Shown here piece after piece: positions 21,457 through 34,152 of a DNA stretch of 64,000 nucleotides (position 1 is its first letter; the number at the start of each line of letters is the position of its first letter). Origin of the DNA: Maylandia zebra. Lineage: Eukaryota; Chordata; Actinopteri; Cichliformes; Cichlidae. The translations under genes and the position numbers were made by a program. The notes beneath the pieces were generated by a model. That model was not told where the DNA came from and ran no database searches. It saw only the letters and a program-made list of their open reading frames with translations. The DNA is taken from NCBI RefSeq assembly GCF_041146795.1, contig NC_135176.1:12830286-12894285 (forward strand). Direction: 5' to 3'.

Positions 21457-22338
21457 AGGAAAATATTTAGTATACACATCCAGAAATGCATACACTATTA
21501 TATATTGTACATATATTTATTAGTTTCAGGTTGGCCATTCTTGTATTTTGCTCGTTTGTGTTGTTGTGTTTGCACATCTCTGTTGCTTGTGGGGCTCGCA
21601 CACAAGAATTTCACTCGCATGTGCTGTGCCAGTGTGCCTGCACATGTGATGTGACAATAAAAGTGATTTGATTTGATTTGATTTGAATAATTTAGCATAC
21701 CTGAGCTTTTCTCTGTGTTTTCCTTCCTTAAGAATGGCTTCTTGACAGCCACTGTCACTCACCCTTCTGATGATCTTTTAGATACTTTTCACCTGGTGAG
21801 GCTGTCTTAGGTCTGTCTTTTGTCTTCTACCTGTTCAATTTTCTCAGATTTTAGTGAGAACACATTGTACCCCATGCCAAGATATACAAAGCTTTTGACT
21901 AATAGTTTTTTGAGAATCACATTGGTTGGTGCAAATACTATTTTATGCCTATCAAACTCCATTATCTTTGGCATAAAAAAATAGATTCAGCTGAAGAAGC
22001 TTGAATAAACTGTGTGCTTTTGCACAAGGCTGATAGTAACAAAGTCCCAAAAGATATTCAAAATAGGTTCTTTGCTAAGTGTTCTGTTTTGAGTAAACAC
22101 AACACTGGCTCATCTCTTGAGCTTGAATGATTCAAAGGTCAATGTTAAGTGGCTTAATAAACAACTGAAAATAAGGGGAAAAGCAGCCAGTGTCCAAAAA
22201 GAAAAAAAATCTTTAAAAGGCCTTCAAAAAACCTGGAGAACCAATCAATACCTTTAAAAAAAATAAATAAATTACAAGACTTGGAAGCAAAAACGAAAGA
22301 AATGAGGGACAGCTCGAGACTTTTGCACAGCACTTCGT

Positions 22339-23100
22339 GCACTAGAGCCTTCTGCAAACATCTGATCAGATGTTGATACTGCAGTAGTGCTTCCGAGGGC
22401 ACATGCTGCATGACATTTCAGTCTGCAGGCTATGCACCCACCGACATTATGCAACTCCCGCACAAACGTTCTCGATTACATCGAGAAGTGGTTTGATTTC
22501 CTGGAGTTGAATGGATGGAGATGAACAGATTGATTTTCTTTGGGTTTTATTTTTGTTTTTAATCAAGAAAAACGCCATTATTTGACAGGTTTAGTCGGTG
22601 CCCATGTTTGACCAGTAAGTCCTCTTTGATATTTGGTGACCCCTGGAGGGAAGAAATGGCATTGCACTCCAGGATACAGATCGACCTATACTGTGTGCTA
22701 AATGAGCCGGTGTTCATACAGTACTCAGTACAGGCTGCTCAGAACAGACTGCGATCCAGAGTCATCACCTGCACTCTTCTACACTTATTTAAAGTGACTT
22801 ATAAAGCCCTGGCGAGGCCACCAGTTGGGGGCGTGGTTTTCTCTGACAAGCAGTACCTTTCCTCATATTTGTAATGTTTTGCCCTCCCCTGTAGGCAGTC
22901 ACATGAGCAGTGTCAGCTCTCCCGTGACACTTTTTAACAAATAACAGAGGGAACGAGGCGTGCCGCGGTAGTTGTATTATTATTGGGCAGCACATCTTTC
23001 GCAGCATCCAACTCTAGGGGAAGCTAATCTCGGTCAGCCAGCCCATTGCTTCCACATTTGTGAGTCTACTGCGCATCTGACGCGAGAGACTTCTCCACAC
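22339..23100. other. Intergenic, nothing recognised
   Basis: Between the Tc1 relic and the slc12a9 first exon. No coding frame or repeat family recognised; the right part may hold the slc12a9 promoter. Confidence 0.4.
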
Positions 23101-23186
23101 AACTGACACAGGCTCAACCAAACACCCAGCTTCCAAACCAACAAAAGGAGTTCACAAGCAGGAAGTGGTTGAAAGTGTGCCGAGAG
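23100..23186 (+). other. slc12a9: Candidate non-coding first exon of slc12a9
   Basis: Ends in a strong donor (GCCGAGAG then GTAAGG at 23187) and would join the 5' UTR exon that begins at 24931. The transcription start is not visible; 23100 is a nominal left edge. Confidence 0.35.
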
Positions 23187-24930
23187 GTAAGGTTGACTCT
23201 GCTCGGTGTTTTAGCTGGGGGCGGGGGGAAGGCACATCACATCACGGGGCGCGTTTCGTGGCAAACATGTTTGATTTTGCCGATTGAATGACAGTTCAGG
23301 AGCATTTAGATCAGCTGTGTTGTTTACATTATGGCGGGATCAGCCGGCCCGAACTTCCTGACCGTCGGGCTTGGGGAGAAATTTACCCAAAATGCACCAG
23401 CACACGCATAGTTAAGCTTTTGCCCCGATTTACCCTTCTCTGGAGATGTAAAGTTTTTATGCTCCAGTTGCTCCACCCTCATCCAACGTACATGTGACGG
23501 AAGCGGTGATTTATTTTACCTACCTACATGTTTATAAAAATAGGGTCCGGGGACCCAGGAGGGCCTATAATTCCCGATAGACTGAATCGTGGTTTTCGTC
23601 ATCATCATCATTTATCATCGTAAACATCAGCACAGTGCGTCACTGACAGCATCTTGCAGAGCATGCGCCATAATGCCCGTTTCAGCATCAACTAGAATAC
23701 AGGAACTCACAAACTGATGCATGTGGCTATCTCTGAATGCTTAACTTCCCTTTTATAACCACCAAGAAGTCGTTTGTCATGATGGGGGTAAGCCTATGTA
23801 ATTTACGAAAGACTTGCAACTAACACAAAACAAATAACAGCTGAGAAGCTCTGTGAATTCAAGTGCCTTTCTGACGCTTTCTTTAGTTTATGTCTCAAAT
23901 GAGACAAAGGAAAACCTCATGTGAGCAGGTGACACCAATAAGTGTTTGCCCTTTTTTGTTGTTATCCTTGAGAAATAGATCTAAATTAACTGTCTAATAA
24001 CTAATCCGATATTTAACAGATAGTATCATTGACATAAATCAGTTGCTAGCTAGAACCCTCTATAATAATTTGGAGAAAATGTACCTGGCGTGTTCAGTCA
24101 AGCTCTGTTGTGTATGACTTAGGTGGCAGTCTGGGTTTCCTATCATGTGATTTCTGTAGCTGAGCTAATAGCTTTCAGAAAGCTGCTCTGCTGGTTCAGT
24201 GATGAAAAATATCTCCTTGAGGAACAATTACAAAGCGAATGCTGAGAGGAACAAAACACGCAAGGCCACCTGGTTGCTGCTCAGCTGAGGTGGCTGCTGT
24301 TTTTTTTTCTCTCTCCTGTATGTCAAAACAGACAAGCAGCTGTGAATCAGGTGACTACAAATACCGACCTGAAGTGTGAGCAGGAACTTCATAATGAAGT
24401 CTGCTATAAACTTGGCCTGCAGATTCTTTCTGCAGCATGTGAGCGTTTGATCGTGATGATAAAGAAAAAACAAAAGTACTTACTTTTAAACCAGCTAATT
24501 CTCAGCTGGTGAAGAGTAACTACTTGATCAGGGCTTGTAAGTATTTATAAGACGTTCTAGGGCATTTGCTGTTGTTTCACATGATGATCACTTGTTTTTA
24601 GGAGGCACTGAAAGGGGCAAGGAGGCAAATTCTCAGCGTGATTTCAAAACTGTGTGAAAATGGAGTTCCTATTGACCGTGCCACGCCCTTTAGCCTGCAG
24701 GCTTTCATATGTCCAAGTCAACAAAAGGAGAATGGGAGATAAGTGAGAGATAAATTGGGCTTAACAAATGACAGCAATCTGTGTTGTGCACAAAGCAGAC
24801 AGACAAGGTAGAAGTGACTCAGGCCATCAACTCCAAGTTCAGATGCTGCCTACCTGAAGCAGATTAAACTCCGTAGAACTGCTTCAAAATGGTTTTAAAA
24901 CGGTCTCTATTGGTTTCTTTTTTTCCACAG

Positions 24931-24963
24931 GAGTAGACTAAGCAGAACCTCTTCTCTGCAGCC
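24931..24963 (+). other. slc12a9: slc12a9 5' UTR segment of first coding exon
   Basis: A long pyrimidine run ends in the acceptor TTTCCACAG at 24930. The next 33 nt lead to ATG at 24964 in a favourable context (GCAGCCATGT). Confidence 0.6.
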
Positions 24964-27900
24964 ATGTCAAACGAACACACGCCCCTGATCACCTCAGGGG
25001 TGTGCGGTCTGAATGTGACTGCAGCGGTATGTGGCACGGATGCGGACCCCACCCAAGAATCCAGCTCCGGGACGCCAAATCAGAATCCTCGAAAATTGAA
25101 CACGTTTTTCGGTGTTATGGTGCCAACTGTCCTCTCAATGTTCAGCATTGTGCTATTTCTGAGAACAGGTGAGAGGCGCATGTTTGAACAGATTTTAAAA
25201 AAGCCATGCTTGGCATGTTTTTAATGGCTCACGTCATTGTGCTGTAGTGACTCACGTGGTGTGATCTCCTTCTTTGCAGGGTTTGTGGTTGGTCATGCGG
25301 GCCTGTTGCAGGCTCTTTTGATGGTGGTTGTAGCCTACACCATCATATCTCTTACGATACTGTCCATCTGTGCTATTTCCACCAATGGTGCGATACAGGG
25401 CGGTGGAGCGTATTGTATCCTTACAGACCAAACTGTTTCAAACTTTTTTTTTTTAAAATCATCCTTTGCCACAGTTTCAGGTGAACCATAAGCCTTAACA
25501 AAAACACAATCAGACATGATAAGCCGGTCTCTGGGACCCGAGTTTGGAGGAAGTATTGGTTTAATGTTCTTTCTAGCAAAAATCTTTGCATGTGGAGGCT
25601 ATGTTCTAGGTCTCGTAGAAGCCATACTTGATGTATTTGGTGCAGATCCCGGTAAGGTCCTACTCGTATTTTGTTTCACTATATATATATTTTTTCCATT
25701 AAATGATCTACTTCATTTACTTTATCCCATAAGTTTTCTGCCTGATTTTTTCTTTTTAGACTCCTCTGTGTCCACGGGCGTGCGGGTGCTTCCCCAGGGT
25801 TACTGGTACACAGTGTTGTATTCTGCAGTAATCCTTCTGCTGTGTCTGCTTGTGTGTCTGGTGGGCGCCCACATCTACTCCCGCACTGCCTTCGTCATCC
25901 TTCTGGTGGTCACTGTATCGCTGCTGTCTGTCTTCATCAGTTCTGTAGCAGTCAAACCTCAAGAATTCATCATTACCCACCACGGACCTAGCAACCAGAC
26001 CCTCCATTACAACGCCAGCTACACTGGTTTCAGCGCCACCACACTGAAGAACAACCTGGGCCGTAAGTATAGATGGGCCACAAGTGTTAATGCTTGTAAG
26101 GACAGGGAAGCATCTATTTAAGGTCTTGCTGAGGTTCCTCTTTTTTTCCCCCTTTCTCTCTAGCTGGTTACTCGTTGGACTACAGCACCAACTCTGTCAT
26201 GTCTTTTGCCACCGTGTTTGCGGTCATGTTCACCAGCTGCACAGGAATCATGGCTGGAGCCAACATGTCAGGTGAAAATTTGTTGGGGGTGACAGTGCTA
26301 CTAGCGATATTTTTAAATACTTTCCTTTTTCTTGAACATTTACGTCTTTTTGATTATTTGAACGACATTTCAGAGGCAGATATTGCAGTTTCTACCAAAA
26401 TCTAGTGGTAGATTTAAAAGCAGGACTTTCACTTCCTGTTATCGTTTCTTATATTATCTTGCGTTACCACAATACCCAAAAGATCTCTGTGACTGTTTTC
26501 TCAAGGTCTCCTCATGGTGCATTATGCACTGCGCAGAGGTCTTGAGTCATCCCTCATTTCTTTATATTTTGTGAGGAAAGAATTTAAATGCATGGAGTAA
26601 TTTATTGAAAAGTGCAAAGATACATGAAAACATGAGAGGAAAAGACAAAAACAGAGTCTAACAAGCTTGAAAGTCAATATTTGGTGTGTTCAACTTTATT
26701 CTTTAATGCACCCTGTCATGTCTTTAAGTAGTCTTCACTAATAGTTCTCCAGGCCTCTTGAAAGACATTCAAAGCTCGTCTTTGGATGTTGGCTGCTTTT
26801 TGTTCCATTTTCTGTCACAATGCTTCGATGCTGATCGTGCTCCACTGTGTGGTTTTTCTGTCCAGGTAGGTTTTTTTCTGCATTGGTAGTATGTTTGCAA
26901 ACTGATGACATTCATAATTTCATCAATTTTAGCAAGGTCTCTGACACCACTGACTGAAATGGAGTGCAGAACCTTGACAGAGTCTCCACTGTGTTTCACA
27001 GATGGCTGTAAATATCCTTGACCTCCTCTGTACATATTTCCTTTTCTCTTAAGAATTCCTTGATAGCCATCCTTTCACAGAGATTGTTTCTGATAAAGCT
27101 TCAGCGAACAGTTTATGGATCAACTGGTGGATGAGATTTATTTCTCAGTTCTCTGTCAGGCCTTAGCTGGACCTTTTCTCGTTTCTTAAGGGCATGACTT
27201 TCAGATAATATTGTGGATATTTTTTAAGACCTGGAAACAAGTGGACAAGTAGACGTTTGTTCTCCACTTGTCCAGGTTCCAAATAGTTTTTAAGGACACG
27301 CTGCACACTAAGCTGACATGTGTCAAGTTTTCAGCTGATAGCTCTTTGGGAATCATGTAAATATTTAAAAAATACTTTTTTGTATCTATCAAACTTTGTT
27401 ATCTTTTCTTAAGAAATGGCAACAAATGATGTCTGTGAAGGTTCTCAGTCATCCAGGTCATCGTAGTCTAAGGAGCTTGGAAGGAAAAGCGTCTGGACTT
27501 CTTTAAGTTGCTTGAAGACGTTTCACCTCTCATCCGAGAAGCTTCTTCAGTTCTAAGGTCAAATGGTGGGGAGTCCCAGATTTAAACCCAGTGGCAGTAT
27601 TATCCCCCCAAAGAGGGACAAAAGGACCCCCTGATGATCCTCTACCTAATCACATGAGCCGAGGTGTGAAACTGGGTGTGGGTCCCAATCAGCCAGGGTT
27701 TCGGGTGAGCTCATTGTGAAACCTGGGCCCACCCTATCATGTGATTTCCTGAGGTCAGATGGCCCAGGGTGTGAGTGGGCGTTAAGGCGTCTGGGAAGGG
27801 ATCTCAAAACTGGATTATAGATGGCAGACAGTTCGTGTCGCAAACGACTGGGACTCTCCACCATTTGACCCTTAGAACTGAAGACGCTTCTCGGATGAGA

Positions 27901-30900
27901 GGTGAAACGTCTTCTAGCAACTTAAAGAAGTCCAGACGCTTTTCTTTCCAAGCTCCTTAGACGGCAACAAATGATGTGTTTTTGCAACACGTTGCTGGTA
28001 ACAAAGTGCCTAAAGGTACAATTTAAAATTGGTTCTGCGCTAAGTTGTCTGTTTTGTGTAAACACAACACTGGTTCATCCCTTGAGTTAGGTGTCTTTTG
28101 GGTGTCAGTGTGAAGTGGCTTATGAAAGACATTCTTCTGGAGATGGTCAGGTGCAATTACTGGAGTGTAAATGAGTGAAGAAGCGGCCAATTCAAAAGCT
28201 CTTTTGAAAGCCTGGAGAACTATTCCTTGAAACATAATAGTCTGGCTCCTTATCAGAGAAGTATAAAGAATCGGTGGTGGCTCAAGACCTTTGCACAATA
28301 CTGTATGAACATGCAAAAATTGGTCTCACGTACATAAACATGCACTTCATGACAGCAGCTCTTACTCCACTCATCTCTGCAGGGGAGCTGAAGAATCCGA
28401 GTGTTGCAATCCCTAAAGGCACCATCATAGCCGTCAGTTACACTTTCATCGTCTACGTCCTGCTCTTCTTCATGATCAGCGCTACCTGTGACAGGTCGGA
28501 AATGGCTTATCAAATATAAATGACATAAAAATAGGACGTTTGAGTTATGATAACAAACATATTTCTTTAGGACCCTGTTGATTCAAGATTATGGCTTTTT
28601 GCAACGGATCAACTTATGGCCACCGTTTGTCACTATTGGGATATACTGCGCCTCACTGTCAGCAGCGATGTGTGCCATGATAGGAGCGTCCCGTATCCTG
28701 CATGCTCTTGCTCTGGATCACCTCTTTGGTAAGGCTCATCCTTTTTTTTTTTAAATATTTTTTTATACTTCTTATGGGATTAATTATGAAACTTTAATGG
28801 TTTTCCTCAAAGGCTTTCCATTAGCCCCAGCTGCCATCACATCAGCTTCAGGAAATCCTTGGGTGGCGGTGCTGTTCACCTGGGGCCTGACACAGGTGAG
28901 TTCCTGCAGCCCGCAGGTCCCTGTTTTTGAAATTGGAACTGGTTGACTAACCTGTAGTTTGTGGCTTGTTGCAGTGCGTGGTGTTTGCAGGGGAGCTCAA
29001 TGTGATAGCAGGTTTGGTGACTGTTTTCTACTTACTTGCCTACGCTGCAGTTGACTTGGCCTGTTTGGCGCTTGAGTGGGCATCAGCTCCAAATTTCAGG
29101 TAATGAGCACAGACTGTATATTAAAAGATGGCTGTAGCCTCTGGGTTAAAAAAAATGGAGCCAATGGACGAATGCTTTAAACTAGGATTTTTTTTTTTTA
29201 AAGGTTAACTCGTATGGACCCAAAACCTTACTACTTGCATGATTAATCACCTCATTAAACACTTTTAAACACTTAAACTTTTGACTTAATGTGCAAGTTA
29301 GCATAGTGTTCATGTTATAAAATGTAGCCCTGTTTAGTGTAAAACAGCTGATAAAGCACTATATGTGTAAAAAGTTGCTACCACACTATCATGCTGTGCC
29401 CAGTGCTTTTTGATTCAGAGCCACACCTTGCTTGTGATGTCTAGTTTCAAAATATGCACATGTTAATGACTAAAATGCTTAACTCATGCTTAAGGTTTTA
29501 AATTCTGCAAAATGTCTTAAGTAGAGTCGTAATAAATACTGATCAACCAGTAGTGAAAGAACAATAAAAACTTGTGTGGTGTCTGCTGACCTCTGTCAGT
29601 GGCAACTCATTGTTGACATTGTGGAACCTACAATGTCGTTACATTAACAGACAACAGCAAGCTTCATCATATTAGCATGAATTCAGCAGGAGGATAAGTT
29701 GCAGTGAAGCTGCAGCAATAATGTGTCACTGCATTAGCTGATTTTGGTTATAATCTGAATGGTTTCCAGCAAAAGTGAAAAACATTTTAGGTTTGCAAAT
29801 GTGAGAACTTGTTGCTTTTCTGTATTATCGTGAGGTTATTGTTTAATTGTTAGGAGTCTGTGTTGACAAGAAAGATGTGATGGTAATTTTTCAAAAAACG
29901 TCTGACATTTTCAGAGAACAAATGGTTAATAGATTTGATTGTGACCGCAAAGCAGTTGAAAGCACTTAGTAACAGGACTGTAAATATCACAGCCCGAGAG
30001 CATTTTAGTCCTTCTGTGCCTACATTTAACATTGTGCTATGGTACCATGAAAGTGTAATCAATTAATCAATTCTGGAAGGACATAAGAAAACACTTGTTC
30101 TGTGACACTACAAAAGCTAAACATATATTGCCATAAAAGTGATATCCATCCGCTCGTGCTGTTCATGTCTTGTCTGTGTGTGTGTTTAACAGACCAACCT
30201 TCCAGCTCTTTTCCTGGCACACCTGCCTGCTGGGGATTGTGAGCTGTTTGGCCATGATGTTCGTCATCAATCCCGTGTACTCCTCGGGCAGCATCGTGCT
30301 CCTCCTACTGCTGCTGCTTTTCCTCCACTACAGATCGCCCACTAGCAGCTGGGGCTACATCAGCCAGGCTCTCATTTTCCACCAGGTTATCTGGACACAG
30401 TCACTCGCACTCATACACACAAAGTCCAGCATGCACTACAGTTTCTCAATAGTTTCGCTTCTCTTTATCCGCTCTGGTTTTTAGGTGCGCAAGTATCTGC
30501 TGATGCTGGATGTGAGGAAAGACCACGTGAAGTTCTGGAGGCCGCAGGTGTTGTTGATGGTGGCCAACCCCCGCTCTTCCAGCCAGCTCATCCTGTTTGT
30601 AAATCAGCTGAAGAAGGGAGGACTGTATGTGCTGGGTCATGTGCAGCTGGGAGATCTGGGTAATGCTCATTAGGTGGCGTGTTATGGCCGTCTGCAGCTA
30701 ACAGTATTAAATTACTCTTATCGTTGTGGTTTTGCTTATGACTTAACTGAAGTTGCTGCTGCTGTTGTTTGAAGGCCTCAGATACTCACATTCAGTATCA
30801 GTTTTGCACTGTTTGGGTTCTGTGACTAATTCGTACCAAAGCATTTTGTTACCTGTAGTGCTGAAACATTGTGTATTTATAGCTAAAACCTACCTTTTGA

Positions 30901-32707
30901 TGTCCTGTGCCTGGAAAGCCTGACGCTATGAATCAACTTGCAGTCATCTGTAAGTTGTAGGATTCATATGAGCTCTGACAGGCCTGATCACACATACCAT
31001 CATGAAAAGTTTCCTTGTGGGGACTTAATGTGCAGGAGCTTTTGCACTTGACTTTTTTCCTGTGGCACAGTAGCTTCAAACTGAGGGTTCAGATAGATAA
31101 TTAGCTCCTTATTGATTTGGCCTTGCGGAACTACATTTCTTTTTATTCAATCCTTAATCCATACTGCCACAATCCACTATCCTGCTGGGGCCTTTCTGCG
31201 TGGAGTCTGCATGTTCTGATGTTTGTGTGGGTTAGGTTAGCTAAAATGATTATTCTAAATTGCCCATAGGTGCAAATGTGAGTGTGAATGGTTGTCTGTC
31301 TCTATGTGCTAGCCCTGCGATAGCCTGGGGACCTGACCAGGGTTCGACTCATTCTGTGGCATCTTGGAGAGGCTCCAGCTGAGTTGCTCCAGATGTTTAT
31401 TTGAGTGTGGATGTGTGTGAATATCAGATAGAAAGCACTTAGACATAGAAAAACATGCTTTTATGAATGGGTGAATGAAACATGTTGCATAAAGCACTTT
31501 AAGTGCTTGAGCAGGACAGTGCTGTATAAGAACCAGTCCATTTACCACTCACCATTTCCTTGATGAAATTGCATCTATTAAATGAAGCTCTCAGCTTAGT
31601 TTTGGTGAATGTATTTTTCTGTCTACTCTGTGTTTTAGACACCTTGCCTTCAGATCCAGTCCAGCAGCAGTACAACTTTTGGATGAGCCTAGTTGATAAA
31701 CTTGGGGTGAAGGCCTTTGTTGACCTGACACTCTCTCCTACTGTCAGACAGGGAACTCAGCATCTGCTTCGCATCACAGGCCTAGGTAAGCTCATTTTTG
31801 TCTCCTCGCTTTTCTGGTGATTGCATTCAGTCCAGAGTGTGACGTTACTTTATGTGCTGACTCCTACATTCCTCTAAAAGGTGGCATGAAGCCCAACATG
31901 CTGATTTTGGGGTTCTATGACAGCTGCACTCCTGAGGACTTCCTCCTGCAGGACTCTGCCTTCTGCGACACAGCAGTGGAACGAGGCGGCGAGGATGAAT
32001 TTAATTTTGGGGTTGACCTGCCTTCACTGCAGGCTCATTTCCCCCCCGTCCGGGATGCAGAAAGCCCGCGGTGGCTCGCACCAGAGGAATACGTTGGGAT
32101 AATTTCTGACGCCATTAAAATGAACAAGAGCGTGTGCCTGGGTCGGTATTTCTTCCAGTTAGAGGGAGAAGATAAAGACAGCAAGGTTGACGGCTCGGAG
32201 CGGATTATAGACGTGTGGCCACTCAACCTGCTCCAGCCGGGCAGCCGTGACTACGAGGACGTGTGCAGCCTCTTTCTGCTGCAGATGGCCTGCGTACTCA
32301 ACATGTCCAACAAATGGCGGCATGCAAAAATGAGAATTTTCCTCAACGTGGGAACCGCTTCCAGCGACCAGGGATGGATGGTCAACGAAGAGGCCTTTCG
32401 AGAGCTGCTGAGGAAGCTGAGGATCAGGGCGTCGATAAAGATCGTGCCATGGGACTCTGTGGTGCAGCACCACACTCCCACCGCAGAGCCAGCACAAGCT
32501 CCGTCCAAGAGCTTCTTGTCAGCAGTGAACCACATGTTGATGGAGCACAGCTCGCAAGCTACCGTTCGCTTCCTGTATTTACCTCAACCTCCTTCACAAC
32601 GCAGCCAGTCACAGGTGTTTCTAGCTCAGCTGGAAGCAGTGACCAATGAATTGGGTCCAACGCTTCTAATTCACGGCGTCACCCCAGTCACGTACACTGA
32701 CCTCTGA
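24964..32707 (+). CDS. slc12a9: Solute carrier family 12 member 9 (cation-chloride cotransporter-interacting protein 1)
   Basis: Membrane protein of the cation-chloride cotransporter family. Mammalian SLC12A9 (CIP1) is known to modulate NKCC1; its own substrate is unsettled. Coding exons: 24964-25168, 25280-25414, 25514-25651, 25760-26062, 26164-26271, 28383-28494, 28571-28728, 28813-28895, 28975-29099, 30193-30385, 30485-30659, 31639-31785, 31881-32707. All are GT-AG and in phase: 902 aa against 914 in human. The permease core starts at [17 protein letters not shown] (TM1, about aa 52-68), with [20 protein letters not shown] and [13 protein letters not shown] following. An extracellular loop has N-glycosylation sites ([10 protein letters not shown]). 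The cytosolic SLC12 C-terminal domain ([27 protein letters not shown]) ends [17 protein letters not shown], as in mammals. Intron 5 carries nested transposons. Confidence 0.96.
26518..28303 (-). mobile_element. Tc1-like relic (copy C) in slc12a9 intron 5
   Basis: Right end CTCAAGACCTTTGCACAATA runs up to 28303, with TA at 28304-28305. The left end near 26518 is its decayed inverted repeat (GCAGAGGTCTTGAGTC). Minus-strand transposase remnants near 26770-27035 jump from a PSVKHSG block to a [16 protein letters not shown] block. The middle of the catalytic domain is therefore deleted. Interrupted by the foldback element at 27433-27962. Non-functional, same family as copies A and B. Confidence 0.75.
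27433..27962. mobile_element. 530-bp foldback element with 15-bp target-site duplication
   Basis: Nested in Tc1 copy C. Perfect 15-bp direct repeats GGCAACAAATGATGT lie at 27418-27432 and 27963-27977. Inside are long inverted arms (27466-27579 and 27848-27962, about 115 bp, a few mismatches). The arms start GTCTAAGGAGCTTGG and include CGTTTCACCTCTCATCCGAG. The left arm is preceded by 33 unpaired bases, the right arm ends flush. No coding capacity. I recognise this as a common teleost dispersed repeat but cannot name its family. Confidence 0.8.
29102..30192 (+). other. slc12a9: slc12a9 intron 9
   Basis: 1.1-kb intron with no repeat or RNA gene that I recognise. Confidence 0.5.
31180..31554 (+). 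repeat. Degenerate teleost retroposon fragment
   Basis: In slc12a9 intron 11. Shares AATGGTTGTCTGTC and TAGCCCTGCGA blocks with the element at 9956-10179. It ends in a SINE-like tail (GTGCTGTATAAGAACCAGTCCATTTACC) that resembles the 3' end of the SINE at 14094. Borders are approximate. Confidence 0.5.
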
Positions 32708-33103
32708 GCATGTGCAGTGATGACTTTTTGTCATCGCAGTACGATTTGTCATTGAAATAGTGTCTTATCTCATTGTTCACTTAAATGCGGGTAGCAACGA
32801 TGGTCAAGTAGCACTTGAGGTCTTTCATTTAAATATGATATTTCCTTATTTTTATATACTTGAACTATTGAACTGGCTTCAACTGAACCAGGAACCGGGA
32901 GAATACTTTGCTTTTGTTGATACAACCTTCTTCTTGCATTATCTTCAGACCTGTCTAAACAAAATCAGGCCAAAGGCTCTTCGTAACAAACGCGCATGTT
33001 GTTTTAAGCTGCGCGGGTTGCCCAGGGCATTACATATAGAATATATCTGTCTATAATTTCAGTGCTGAAATGCTGAGCTTTGGATTAACAAAAACGAGTG
33101 CAG

Positions 33104-33109
33104 AATAAA
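33104..33109 (+). terminator. slc12a9: Candidate slc12a9 polyadenylation signal
   Basis: AATAAA about 400 nt past the slc12a9 stop codon. A second AATAAA lies near 33850. Which one is used is not visible from sequence. Confidence 0.5.
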
Positions 33110-34152
33110 TTCCTCTAGTTCAATTTCTAAATGGCATTGTGTTCTTTTTGTTTGTACTTTTTTTTGCTGCCTACTTTCGTTCCTTCGCTCTCATGTTTCT
33201 GCTGGTTGCTGGACCAAGAGATCCAAAGACGTCTTTTGTTTGGGACCCTGATTCATTCAGATTTGTATTTATTTGTTTTTGTTGTTGTTTTTCATGTCCT
33301 CATGCCAATTTATGAATTTTTTCCCCAGTGATATAAAAGGAATTGTTACAGTTTTGACATTAGAATGATACATTTGTTGCTATTATTTGTGTTTATTTAA
33401 AAAAAAAAAAAAAAAAAAGTGGATTGGACTTGGTGCTAGCAGAGCAGACTCTAAAAGTACTTCAGAAAGGGTTATTCAGTTACGTTGGAGGTGATAAATA
33501 ATGATAACAATAACGCTGAACAAATATATTTCATATAATCATATTTCAGTCTTTCATGGTGAGGATGACATTTCAGACCAGTAAAGACAAACAAGTTTTC
33601 ATCACATTTTTACAAAATATTCAAGTAACCATATTTACAACATGAGATGTCACAACACACCGAGTTTGTTGTCACTGCTGAAAAAGCATCAGCGTGTTCT
33701 TGTTTGTGCTTGATGAGAACACTTTTGGACTCTTGCACTCTAATATTACTGAAATTACTGCCACAGGCACTGTCTGTTGTCATCCCTGGAGCTGTTACGT
33801 AAATTAATATTTTTGTTGTAACCACTTATGTGTTCAAACCACAGAATGTAATAAAAACAGATCAAATCTACATATCTGCCAGTTGTATTACGATTCTTTT
33901 TTTTCTTTGCCTTCAGTGCAATTCTCACATCAGAAAAGTCATTCTCACTACTCTTACTGCAGAATAATTTACTCCGCCCACGTTAACTTTTCTCATTGTT
34001 TTTATACAGTGCTGTAGTTTTTCCACATACTTCACAGCTAAAGATAGAAGTTGTTGTGTTGATGCACTTTTCATCTTAATCTCATTAAAACACAGTTTGC
34101 ACTCTTGATTGCTCACTTTCCTGATTACTGCATTAGTGTTTTTACTGTAATC
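33110..34152. other. Intergenic or distal 3' UTR, nothing coding
   Basis: Contains a 20-base A run (33399-33418). No gene or repeat border recognised until the 8-bp duplication that starts the hAT element. Confidence 0.4.

Larger units (their letters stand above)
20317..21682 (+). mobile_element. 5'-truncated CR1/L2-type LINE
   Basis: Non-LTR retrotransposon fragment carrying the C-terminal half of the reverse transcriptase and a 3' UTR that ends in a GATTT pentamer tail. A 7-bp direct repeat TTGAATA flanks it (20310-20316 and 21683-21689), and Tc1 homology resumes directly after it. A further 11-bp direct repeat AGAAACTGCAG (20316-20326, 20331-20341) lies at the 5' junction. The 3' UTR includes a TTA repeat (about 21328-21364) and a CA microsatellite (21409-21454). 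Confidence 0.85.
18848..22338 (-). mobile_element. Tc1-like transposon relic (copy B) with nested insertions
   Basis: Same family as the copies at 11656 and 26518, in minus orientation. The outer ends are decayed terminal repeats (right end near CTCGAGACTTTTGCACAGCA). Transposase-derived blocks appear at 19020-19210, 20070-20316 and 21690-21760. They are split by two younger insertions: a dispersed repeat at about 19213-20065 and a LINE at 20317-21682. It fills most of the gnb2-slc12a9 intergenic space. No intact transposase remains. Confidence 0.7.

Noticed and set aside
31560-31820. Separate small plus-strand gene
   Set aside because: Its second half is slc12a9 exon 12; the first part is intron reading through the acceptor.
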